Origin: DASZZV01 sp035544835
GTDB taxonomy: Bacteria > Acidobacteriota > Thermoanaerobaculia > Gp7-AA8
Length of the DNA: 8,102 nt
NCBI GenBank assembly: GCA_035544835.1
Contig: DASZZV010000157.1
Coordinates: 1-8,102 of the forward strand
Direction of reading: 5' to 3'
The position numbers and the translations under genes are program-made. Shown here piece by piece: positions 1 through 6,473 of the stretch; position 1 is the first letter of the stretch, and each line of letters starts with the position of its first letter. Below the pieces are notes generated by a model. The model saw only the letters and a list, made by a program, of their open reading frames with translations. It made no database searches and was not told where the DNA came from.

Positions 1-1
1 G

Positions 2-1678
2 ATCGATCTCGACAACCTGTTGACCTTCGTCAAGGGACCGGACTTTCCGACAGAGGCGGAGATCATCACCGCTCCCGCCGAGATCCGCGAGATGTACCGC
101 ACCGGTCTCGGATCGGTTCGCATGCGCGCCAGGTTTGAGCGCGAAGACGGCGACATTGTCATCACCGCCCTCCCGTATCAGGTCTCGGGAAGCAAAGTGC
201 TGCAACAGATCGCCGCGCAGATGCAGGCTAAGAAGTTGCCGATGGTCGACGATCTTCGCGATGAGTCGGATCATGAGAATCCGACCCGCCTCGTCATCGT
301 CCCGCGCTCCAACCGCGTCGATGCCGACGAGTTGATGGCTCATCTGTTTGCCACCACCGACCTGGAGCGCAGCTATCGCATCAACATGAACATGATCGCG
401 CTCAACGGGCGGCCGCGCCTGTTCGACCTCAAGTCGCTTCTACTGGAATGGTTGGAGTTCCGTATCGCTACGGTCCGCCTCCGCCTCGAGCATCGTCTCG
501 CCCAGGTCGAGCGGCGGTTGCACATCCTTGAAGCCTACCTCGTGGCCTATCTCAACATCGACGAGGTGATCAGGATCATCCGCACGGAAGATGAGCCCAA
601 GACGGTGCTGATGAACAGGTTCACGTTGAGCGATGTCCAGGCTGAGTCAATCCTGGAGTTGAAGCTCCGCTTTTTGAATCGTCTCGAGGAGATGGAGATT
701 CGCGGCGAACAGGACAAGCTCAGCGCGGAGCGCGAGCAGCTCGAGAAGACGTTGAAGTCGAACCCGCGGCTGCGCGCTCTGGTCAAAAAAGAGCTCGAGG
801 CCGACGGACGTGAGTTCGGCGACGCGCGGCGCTCGCCGCTGGTCCTTCGCGAGGCAGCAAAGGCGCTTGAAGCGACGGCCCTCATTCCATCCGAGCAGGT
901 CACGGTCATCCTGTCCGAGAAGGGATGGGTGAGGGCGGGGAAGGGACACGACCTCGACCCCCGCTCCCTCCAGTACAAAGCGGGAGACGCCTTTCTTCAC
1001 GCCTCGCATGGCCGGAGTAACCAGCTGGCCGTCTTCATCGACTCGACGGGCCGCACCTACTCGATCCCGGCGCACACGCTTCCCTCGGCCAAGGGACATG
1101 GCGAGCCGCTATCGAGCAGCCTGGCGCCGCCGCCGGGAGCGACCTTTGTCGCCGTCATCATGGGTGCCCCCGACGAGCTCTATCTACTGTCGACCGACGA
1201 CGGCTACGGCTTCATCGTCAAGCTCGAGGACATGATGACCAGAATCAAGAACGGCAAGTCGGTCGTCAACGTCAATCCCGGCGGGCACGTTCTGGTGCCG
1301 CAGCGGGTACGAAATCTCGACAACGACCTCGTCGCCACGGCCACGAGCGAGGGCAAGCTACTTTTGTTTCCCGCAGTCGAACTGCCGCTGATGGGTAGAG
1401 GAAAGGGAGTGCGAACCATCAACGTTCACAAGGCCAAAGGGCTGCTGCCCGGCGAGAAAGTCATTGGGGCGGCGGTCGTTCCACGGGACGGAACGCTGAT
1501 CGTCGTCTCTGGCAAACGTCACACGAATCTGAAGAAATCCGATCTCGATTCCTACATCGGACATCGGGCGCAACGCGGGTTGAAGCTTCCCCGAGGGTTT
1601 CAGAACGTCGCCGAGATCCATTCGGGGGCGGAGCATGAAGAGCAATCCGGTACTCTGCCGGGGGATTTGGTGAACTGA
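2..1678 (+). CDS. parC: DNA topoisomerase IV subunit A, 5'-truncated by window edge
   Basis: This is the DNA-cleaving and DNA-wrapping subunit of topoisomerase IV, which decatenates daughter chromosomes together with ParE in the cytoplasm. The frame is open to the window edge, so the TTG at 20 is an internal codon and not the start. By comparison with E. coli ParC (about 750 residues, from memory), roughly 200 N-terminal residues are missing, including the winged-helix domain with the active-site tyrosine. The visible part begins at the KGPDFPTEAEI motif. The tower region carries DLRDESDHENPTR (fragment residues about 84-96). The coiled-coil arm with LNIDEVI and ILELKLR follows (about 145-265), and then the C-terminal beta-pinwheel (about 290 to the end, with SPLVLRE, KGWVRAGKGHD and KAGDAF). 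No GyrA box (QRRGGKG type) is present, which favours ParC over GyrA. The 45 bp after the stop lead into a large palindrome. The family call is very secure. Confidence 0.97.
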   Translation: MDLDNLLTFVKGPDFPTEAEIITAPAEIREMYRTGLGSVRMRARFEREDGDIVITALPYQVSGSKVLQQIAAQMQAKKLPMVDDLRDESDHENPTRLVIVPRSNRVDADELMAHLFATTDLERSYRINMNMIALNGRPRLFDLKSLLLEWLEFRIATVRLRLEHRLAQVERRLHILEAYLVAYLNIDEVIRIIRTEDEPKTVLMNRFTLSDVQAESILELKLRFLNRLEEMEIRGEQDKLSAEREQLEKTLKSNPRLRALVKKELEADGREFGDARRSPLVLREAAKALEATALIPSEQVTVILSEKGWVRAGKGHDLDPRSLQYKAGDAFLHASHGRSNQLAVFIDSTGRTYSIPAHTLPSAKGHGEPLSSSLAPPPGATFVAVIMGAPDELYLLSTDDGYGFIVKLEDMMTRIKNGKSVVNVNPGGHVLVPQRVRNLDNDLVATATSEGKLLLFPAVELPLMGRGKGVRTINVHKAKGLLPGEKVIGAAVVPRDGTLIVVSGKRHTNLKKSDLDSYIGHRAQRGLKLPRGFQNVAEIHSGAEHEEQSGTLPGDLVN

Positions 1679-1722
1679 AGGCTCTGGCTCTCTGGTAGGT
1701 CAGCGGTCCCGGCGCACAATTG

Positions 1723-1853
1723 ATGTGTCATCCCGAGCCGCAGCGAGGGATCTGGGCGGGGGCCTTACCCTCGTGGCGTCAGACGATTGTTCGTTACGCA
1801 ATCGGGTGAAGGGCCCCCGCCCAGATCCCTCGCTGCGGCTCGGGATGACACAT
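1723..1853. repeat. Long palindromic repeat, family A (REP-doublet-like)
   Basis: Two perfectly complementary arms of 42 bp (1723-1764 and 1812-1853) flank a central 47 bp. A further, interrupted match (CCC/GGG) continues inside the arms. Each arm reads TGTCATCCCGAGC, a short spacer, then GCGAGGGATCT. Each arm can also fold alone: TCCCGAGC at 1731-1738 and GCGAGGGA at 1743-1750 pair around a 4-base loop, leaving a tandem GA/GA mismatch. The same arm type recurs at 2673-2852 and 7755-7783. The element starts 44 bp after the parC stop and ends 22 bp before the hydrolase start, so it could end parC transcription, although no T-run follows it. It encodes no transposase. Short frames across it are by-products of the repeat. 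Confidence 0.93.
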
Positions 1854-1875
1854 TTGCGCCAGGAACAGGTTCAAA

Positions 1876-2667
1876 TTGATTACGACAGGAATTCCATTGA
1901 CCACTGATTTTGCGAGACCCACTACAAACGATTTCTACATTGACGTTGGAGGGCTCCGCCTCTTCGCCAAAATATCGGGGAGCGGATCTCCTACCGTGGT
2001 TTTCGATTCCGGTTGTGGCGGTTCCTCGGACAACTGGAGTAGCCTGGCCGCAGCGATCTCACGCGAGGCAACCACGGTCACGTACGATCGTGCCGGGGCG
2101 GGTCGCAGCAATCGCTCGCCGCTTCCGCGGACCTCCTCTCAGATGGTCGACGAGCTGCACGACCTGTTGGGACAGCTTCCCGCTCCGCCGCCTTACGTTT
2201 TCGTCGGCCTCTCACTCGGTGGGTTGAACGTGCGGCTCTACGCCTACCGATATCCCGCTGAAGTCGCCGGTCTCGTTTTGCTGGAGCCGGCTCACGAGGA
2301 AGCCGCGGGCCGATTCCCAGCCGCGTTCTGGGCTTATGAGCAAAGCTATCTCGATCGGCTGCAGGGGATCGCCTACGATGAGGCGCTCACGGTCGAGGAG
2401 AGTAGCGCACAGGTTCTTCGAGAGCGCAAGCCGCTCGGCGCGCTGCCGATCGTTGTTGTCACAGCAACACGCAAGTGGGGCGACGCGCCCCTCGGGACAG
2501 ACGTGCGACGCATCGATGCGATCTGGCGCGATCTTCATCGAGAGATCGCGGGGAGCTCATCCCGGGGTGAGCAATGGATCGCCGAGAACTGCGGGCACAA
2601 TGTTCACGTTCAGGATCCTGAGCTGGTATTGCGAGCCATCAGGAAAGTGATCCGCGATGCTCGGTGA
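1876..2667 (+). CDS. Alpha/beta hydrolase
   Basis: This is a cytoplasmic serine hydrolase of the alpha/beta fold, 263 residues, with unknown substrate. The N-terminal part shows the usual strand and oxyanion region (PTVVFDSGCGGSSDNW, residues 39-54), then TYDRAGAGRS (69-78). The nucleophile elbow is GLSLGG (111-116), making Ser113 the nucleophile. The C-terminal NCGHNVHVQDPELV (238-251) supplies the catalytic histidine, most likely His241. I could not place the catalytic acid with certainty. No signal peptide is visible. The start is uncertain: TTG at 1876 is the first usual start after an in-frame stop at 1846 and has a weak CAGG upstream. TTG at 1897 has AGGA six bases upstream and is a fair alternative. 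The gene stands alone between two copies of the same palindromic repeat and converges on the TPR gene. The family also includes esterases, epoxide hydrolases and haloperoxidases, so the reaction cannot be named. Confidence 0.88.
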   Translation: MITTGIPLTTDFARPTTNDFYIDVGGLRLFAKISGSGSPTVVFDSGCGGSSDNWSSLAAAISREATTVTYDRAGAGRSNRSPLPRTSSQMVDELHDLLGQLPAPPPYVFVGLSLGGLNVRLYAYRYPAEVAGLVLLEPAHEEAAGRFPAAFWAYEQSYLDRLQGIAYDEALTVEESSAQVLRERKPLGALPIVVVTATRKWGDAPLGTDVRRIDAIWRDLHREIAGSSSRGEQWIAENCGHNVHVQDPELVLRAIRKVIRDAR

Positions 2668-2672
2668 AAAGA

Positions 2673-2852
2673 GGTCTGCCGTTGCTGTCATCCCGAGCAT
2701 GCGTGGGTGTGCGGGAGGGGCGAGGGACCTCGCAAACTCGTACATTCGCCATTCATGCGGCGCAGAATCTGAAACCGAAAATGTACCGGCTTGAGAGGTC
2801 CCTCGCCCTCCCGCCCCTCCGCCCTTGCTCGGGATGACAGCAAAGGCAGACC
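2673..2852. repeat. Long imperfect palindrome, family A, between convergent genes
   Basis: A 180 bp imperfect inverted repeat. The outer arms match almost base for base over GGTCTGCC and the TTGCTGTCATCCCGAGC stretch (2673-2698 against 2827-2852, one mismatch). The middles diverge (G-rich spacers of 21 and 20 bases). The arms match again at GCGAGGGACCTC and, more loosely, through GTACATT to about 2747/2780. The shared TGTCATCCCGAGC and GCGAGGGA blocks place it in the same family as 1723-1853. Each arm again allows a TCCCGAGC/GCGAGGGA hairpin with the tandem GA/GA mismatch. It fills the space between the hydrolase stop (2667) and the stop of the opposite-strand TPR gene (2866). It may therefore act as a terminator for both, which is inferred from position only. 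Confidence 0.9.
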
Positions 2853-2865
2853 CGCCCAGACTCTT

Positions 2866-4479
2866 CTACAGATCATCCAGCTTCAACGTCGTATCGGCGT
2901 TCTTCCAGGCCTCGCCGAGCTCGCGCTTTACCTGGCTTACGCCGCTTGACTTGTCCTGGCGCTCCAACGCCGTCATGAGTCCGAAAAGACTGCGGCCGTT
3001 TCGCGGATTCCGATTCAGGTCCTCACGAAAAACCGCCTCGGCATCTTCGGTTCGGCCGGCCCGCAACAGCGCCGCTCCCAGTGACTCACGGATCGGATAA
3101 AACCAGTCCGAGGGCTCGTCGTAGCTGGTCTTGTCCTGCAGCTCGACCGCATGCCTCCACTGATCGATTGCGTCAGGCTTTTTTTCGGCTTCCGCGATCC
3201 GAGCCCCAAGGACCACGTCGGACAGAGCGAAGATGTCCCTTGCTGTGTTGAGCAGAAAAGGGGCGTCGGCAGGAATCTTCTGCACCACCTCGTTCATCTT
3301 CTGCCGCTCCTGCTTCGCCTCGCTGACTTTACCGGTGCCCGCAAATGCCATGGCCCTGGCGAATCGCCATCCTGCTTTTGCCTGCAGCCCTTCGGCCGGC
3401 GCGGGAAGCAGGAGGACCTCGCGGTATTTGTGAAACCTGAGCAGAACATACTCGGGCAGCAGTGACATCCCCTCGATCATGGCCATGTGCGAAACCATCG
3501 GACCGATGTTCAATGCGACCTGGTCGGCGGCCATCTTCGCCTCGGCGAATCGTCCCTCCATCGCCGCCGCTGCGGAAAGAAATTGATAGTTATGGGTGTA
3601 GTAGACGAGCGAGTAAAGATTCTCGCTGCCTGCTTTCTTTACGTACTCCTCGTCGGCTTTGATTCCCTGACGGTTCGCTGCAGCCGCCTCCTCGAAGTCG
3701 CCGGTTCGCGCGTAGATGTGCGCCGGCATGTGGACGAGATGCCCAGCTTGCGGGGCCAGAGTCTTGAGCCTCTGCGCGCTGATGAGTCCTCGCTCGGGAT
3801 TGGATGAGGCTTCCACGGCATGAATGTAATAGTGGTTTGCACCGATGTGGTTGGGATCGCGGCGTAGCACCGATTCCAGTGTCGAGACGATCTCCTCGGT
3901 TCCGGGCGCCGGTTTCCCCTGGGCATCCCAGAACTTCCAGGGGTTGAGATCCATCGTGCTCTCGGCGTACAGGACCACGAGATCGAGATCGTCGGGATAT
4001 TTTTTCGCGAGCGACTTCATGGCATCGTGATAGTCAGCGGCGAGCTTCTTGAGGTCGGCTTTCGGGTCGTTGGAATAGCGTTTTGCGAGGGCATCGATCA
4101 GGTCTCGCTCTTCCGCCGAAGCGTGGTCGCGAAGAGCAATCGCCTTTTGAATGGCGTCGTAGGACTGCTTCTCATGTTCGGGATCGACATCAATATTGAT
4201 GTTCGGGCCGAGTGCCAGGGCCATTCCCCAGTGCGCCATGGCCAGCGAGGGATCGAGCTCGGCCGCTTTCGTGAACGACCGCACCGACTCCTCGTGATTG
4301 AAGGCGTACAGATAGCGCAGTCCCTGGTCGAAAAACGCCTGCGCCTGCTCACTCTTCGTGGAAATGGGATGAGTGAGCTGTCCGAGGCCGGCATCGAGGG
4401 TTACCGGCCGATCGGCGGCCAGCAGAGACCCGTTTCCGATGGTTAGGACGAGAAGAATGGCGCTTGAAGGAATTCGCAT
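2866..4479 (-). CDS. Secreted TPR-repeat protein with conserved histidines
   Basis: A 537-residue exported protein of an uncharacterised tetratricopeptide family. The first 21 or so residues form a signal peptide (Arg2, hydrophobic ILLVLTI core, cleavage near LLA-ADRP). TPR-like helix pairs follow: AFNHEESVRSFTKAAELDPSL at about 59-79, a second set at about 196-275, a third around 300-390 and one near the C-terminus (ALLRAGRTEDAEAVF, 470-484). The best-conserved core is HIGANHYYIHAVEAS (211-225) and GHLVHMPAHIYARTGDF (246-262). With His62, His83 and His296 this gives many histidines in blocks I recognise as typical of this family. They could bind a metal or form an active site, but no function is proven. 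The ATG is supported by a GGAGGG ribosome binding site (4486-4491 on the top strand) six bases upstream. The gene is divergent from the glycosyltransferase. The family assignment is firm and the function unknown. Confidence 0.92.
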   Translation of the reverse strand: MRIPSSAILLVLTIGNGSLLAADRPVTLDAGLGQLTHPISTKSEQAQAFFDQGLRYLYAFNHEESVRSFTKAAELDPSLAMAHWGMALALGPNINIDVDPEHEKQSYDAIQKAIALRDHASAEERDLIDALAKRYSNDPKADLKKLAADYHDAMKSLAKKYPDDLDLVVLYAESTMDLNPWKFWDAQGKPAPGTEEIVSTLESVLRRDPNHIGANHYYIHAVEASSNPERGLISAQRLKTLAPQAGHLVHMPAHIYARTGDFEEAAAANRQGIKADEEYVKKAGSENLYSLVYYTHNYQFLSAAAAMEGRFAEAKMAADQVALNIGPMVSHMAMIEGMSLLPEYVLLRFHKYREVLLLPAPAEGLQAKAGWRFARAMAFAGTGKVSEAKQERQKMNEVVQKIPADAPFLLNTARDIFALSDVVLGARIAEAEKKPDAIDQWRHAVELQDKTSYDEPSDWFYPIRESLGAALLRAGRTEDAEAVFREDLNRNPRNGRSLFGLMTALERQDKSSGVSQVKRELGEAWKNADTTLKLDDL

Positions 4480-4562
4480 GACACACCCTCCGTATTAGAG
4501 AACTACTGGATACGATCGACCCCGTGCTTCGTTGAATCAACTGCTGTAAACTTTCTGAAAAC
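4480..4562. promoter_or_regulatory. Divergent intergenic region of the TPR and glycosyltransferase genes
   Basis: This 83 bp gap must hold the start signals of both divergent genes. Visible signals are the strong GGAGGG of the minus-strand gene (4486-4491) and an 11 bp dyad GTTGAATCAAC (4531-4541) that could be an operator. I see no convincing -35/-10 pair on either strand and no clear Shine-Dalgarno in front of the glycosyltransferase ATG. Confidence 0.4.
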
Positions 4563-5336
4563 ATGAAAAAGCCTTCACTTTCCATGGTAATCCCCATGTT
4601 CAACGAAGAGTTGAACATTGTCCACGCGTTGGATTCCGCGATCGACTCGCTGGAGGCGTTTACCAGCGGATACGAGATCATCGTGGTGGACGACGCCTCC
4701 ACCGATCGGAGTGCCGAGCTGGTCCGCGAAGTCGCCGCTCGCTGCTCCAATGTCATCCTGCTGCAGCATGAGAAGAACCGGAAGCTGGGGGGATCCCTCC
4801 GCACCGGCTTCGCCGCCGCAACCAAAGATCTGGTCCTTTATATGGATGCGGATCTTCCTTTCGATCCGCATGCCATCGGCCCTGCCATTCGAGCGATGCA
4901 GGTCACCCGCGCCGACATGGTCGCGGCCTACCGGAACGATCGCACCACGGAAGGGCTTCAGAGGACGATCTACTCATACGCCTACAACACCCTGATCGGG
5001 CTTCTCTTCGGGTGGCCTCATCGCGACATCAACTTTTCATTCAAGCTGATGCGGCGCGAACTGCTCGAGACTGTCGAGCTGAAATCCGAGGGTTCGCTGA
5101 TTGACGCCGAGCTGGTGGTCAAGGCGAAGAACCTGGGGTTCGTGATCCAGCAACTGGGTATGGACTACTTCCCGCGGACTCAGGGACATTCGACCCTGTC
5201 CTCGCCGAAAGTGATTCTAAAGATCTTCCGGGAGCTCTTTTCGCTGTATGGCGACATGAGAAATCCGCGGCGGCGAAACGTTCGGGCGATCGACCGAACG
5301 AAGAGCTCTGAATTCAAAAAGCAGAATGCAGAGTGA
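4563..5336 (+). CDS. Family 2 glycosyltransferase (GT-A fold)
   Basis: This enzyme transfers a sugar from a nucleotide donor, probably to a lipid or glycan acceptor at the inner face of the membrane. The 257 residues show the GT2 signature in order: SMVIPMFNEE (7-16), EIIVVDDASTD (38-48), KLGGSLRTGF (74-83) and the metal-binding DxD as MDADLPFDP (Asp95 and Asp97). IDAELV follows (180-185), at the place of the usual catalytic acidic residues. The order resembles dolichol/polyprenyl-phosphate mannosyltransferases (DPM1 or GtrB type), but there are no C-terminal membrane helices. Only the stretch around YNTLIGLLFGW (141-151) is hydrophobic. The C-terminal tail is basic (RRRNVRAIDR). No good Shine-Dalgarno precedes the ATG, yet the frame start fits the family well. 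It converges with the deacetylase gene 10 bp downstream. The acceptor and sugar cannot be read from the sequence. Confidence 0.93.
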   Translation: MKKPSLSMVIPMFNEELNIVHALDSAIDSLEAFTSGYEIIVVDDASTDRSAELVREVAARCSNVILLQHEKNRKLGGSLRTGFAAATKDLVLYMDADLPFDPHAIGPAIRAMQVTRADMVAAYRNDRTTEGLQRTIYSYAYNTLIGLLFGWPHRDINFSFKLMRRELLETVELKSEGSLIDAELVVKAKNLGFVIQQLGMDYFPRTQGHSTLSSPKVILKIFRELFSLYGDMRNPRRRNVRAIDRTKSSEFKKQNAE

Positions 5337-5346
5337 GCGGAACGCC

Positions 5347-6210
5347 TCAGGCTGGCGGGGTTTTGCGGGCCAGGTCGCGGATCGATACCAGCTCCACTCC
5401 GCGATCACCAAGGGCCGTTCGAACTCCCCGGTCGCATAGTGCCCTGGTTTCTTCGTCCCAGGCGTAGCCCCATTTGTACGTTTTTCGGATTTCCGCGTCG
5501 CCGATTCCTGGATGGCAGACCAGCTCCGTCAGCCCCTCGATGAAGTCGAACAACGGAACGAGCTGATCTGGGGTGCAGTGTCCAGCACCGGCGATTCCGA
5601 TGGTTCGGTCGGGCTGAAGGATCGTGTCCGGCGTGCGCTTTTTCGCTTTCTGTCCGAAGTGGTTCAACCCACCGATCGAGAGTCCCCGCACTGTACTCGC
5701 ATGTGTGAAGGAATCGCGGGCCACTCTGAGGTAAGGGATCTTGTATTCCTCGGCGAGTCTGAGCACTCTCTCGAAAATTCTCGGAAGCAGGTGCAGATGC
5801 TGATGCCCGTTGAGGTGGACGATGCGCAGACCCGTCGCCAGAAGCTCCTCGATCTGCGCCCGGAGCTCGATCTCCACCTCGGCGATGTTCACCCGCCGGG
5901 CGAAGTAGGCCATCGCAAACTGCCGATAGCCTTTGCGGAATCGCCCGTTTGACAGCAGTGACGGAATCCGCGCCGGATCGGTCAATGGCCGTTCCTCGAC
6001 CAGCGTCAGATGAACCCCTATGTCGATCGAAGGAGTGTCCTTCAAGACCTCGACGGCATGCTGCAACTCTGCCCCGTTGGCAACGACGCTGCAGGCAGTC
6101 ACGATTCCGTCGTGATGTGCCTTGAGCGCGCCGGCCGTCATCCCTCGATGCAGCCCCACATCATCGGCAGTAACGATGAGGCGGCGGGGAGGTGTTGTTG
6201 GTTCTGTCAT
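5347..6210 (-). CDS. ChbG/YdjC/HpnK-family carbohydrate deacetylase
   Basis: A metal-dependent deacetylase of the YdjC family, which removes acetyl groups from N-acetyl sugars (chitooligosaccharides for ChbG, an N-acetylglucosaminyl hopanoid for HpnK). The 287 residues show LIVTADDVGL (11-20) with the metal and catalytic aspartates Asp16/17, and DGIVTACSVVANG (34-46). They also show IGVHLTLVEE (64-73) with His67, the NGHQHLHLLP motif (134-143) with His136/138/140, and ELVCHPG (229-235) with His233. These are the expected Asp-His-His metal site and its partners. No signal peptide is seen, so a cytoplasmic or inner-face role is likely. The ATG at 6210 has no strong Shine-Dalgarno but sits just before the conserved core. 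The neighbouring GT2 gene suggests a shared sugar-lipid or glycan pathway, although the two are convergent and not an operon. Substrate assignment is open. Confidence 0.92.
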   Translation of the reverse strand: MTEPTTPPRRLIVTADDVGLHRGMTAGALKAHHDGIVTACSVVANGAELQHAVEVLKDTPSIDIGVHLTLVEERPLTDPARIPSLLSNGRFRKGYRQFAMAYFARRVNIAEVEIELRAQIEELLATGLRIVHLNGHQHLHLLPRIFERVLRLAEEYKIPYLRVARDSFTHASTVRGLSIGGLNHFGQKAKKRTPDTILQPDRTIGIAGAGHCTPDQLVPLFDFIEGLTELVCHPGIGDAEIRKTYKWGYAWDEETRALCDRGVRTALGDRGVELVSIRDLARKTPPA

Positions 6211-6218
6211 GAGTTTAT

Positions 6219-6239
6219 TGGTTGCTGGTTACTGGCTGC
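6219..6239. repeat. Three tandem heptamers TGGYTRC
   Basis: Three head-to-tail 7-mers (TGGTTGC, TGGTTAC, TGGCTGC) start 9 bp upstream of the deacetylase ATG. They are in the untranslated leader or promoter of that gene. Their role is unknown and they may be simple slippage. Confidence 0.55.
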
Positions 6240-6281
6240 TCGTAAGTGCGGCGAGACCATATCACTCGGTCTGATCGTAGA

Positions 6282-6305
6282 GGGAGGCTGTAGGGGAGGC
6301 TGTAG
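6282..6305. repeat. 12 bp perfect tandem duplication next to palindrome B
   Basis: GGGAGGCTGTAG occurs twice directly abutting (6282-6293 and 6294-6305). The second copy overlaps the first five bases of the palindrome at 6301-6378. It may be a duplication made when the palindrome arrived, or later slippage. Confidence 0.7.
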
Positions 6306-6378
6306 CGGCGGGCAGAGCCCGCTGATACCCTCGGCATTCGTGCGCGAAGGGTGTCGGCGTGCTCTGCACGCCGCTACA
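6301..6378. repeat. Palindromic repeat, family B (REP-doublet-like)
   Basis: Two 30 bp arms (6301-6330 and 6349-6378) match at 26 of 30 positions around an 18 bp centre. Each arm also folds alone into an 8 bp hairpin of the form CGGCGGGC-AGA-GCCCGCTG. Two of the four arm differences (arm positions 11 and 19) are the two members of one base pair of that small hairpin, so pairing is kept in both arms. A third difference changes G-T to G-C pairing. It lies between the deacetylase and dehydrogenase promoters and encodes nothing. Confidence 0.88.
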
Positions 6379-6421
6379 TGATCGCCATGTGACCCCGCTC
6401 CTGCGCCCCGCAAGGAACTAA

Positions 6422-6450
6422 CTGACAACCGCTTTTCGCCCTGACATAAT
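6422..6450 (+). promoter_or_regulatory. Sigma70-like promoter of the dehydrogenase gene
   Basis: CTGACA (6422-6427) and CATAAT (6445-6450), each one base off consensus, are separated by exactly 17 bp. Transcription would begin near 6457, giving a leader of about 17 bases. That leader contains GGGAG (6465-6469), the ribosome binding site for the ATG at 6474. Confidence 0.65.
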
Positions 6451-6473
6451 GCCGCGGCATTTTCGGGAGCGCT

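Noticed and set aside
1725..1907. 60-codon plus-strand frame across palindrome A
   Set aside because: It is mostly translated repeat and overlaps the hydrolase start.
4532..4552. TTGAAT and TAAACT as a promoter for the glycosyltransferase
   Set aside because: Spacing is only about 9 bp, far from the required 16-18 bp.
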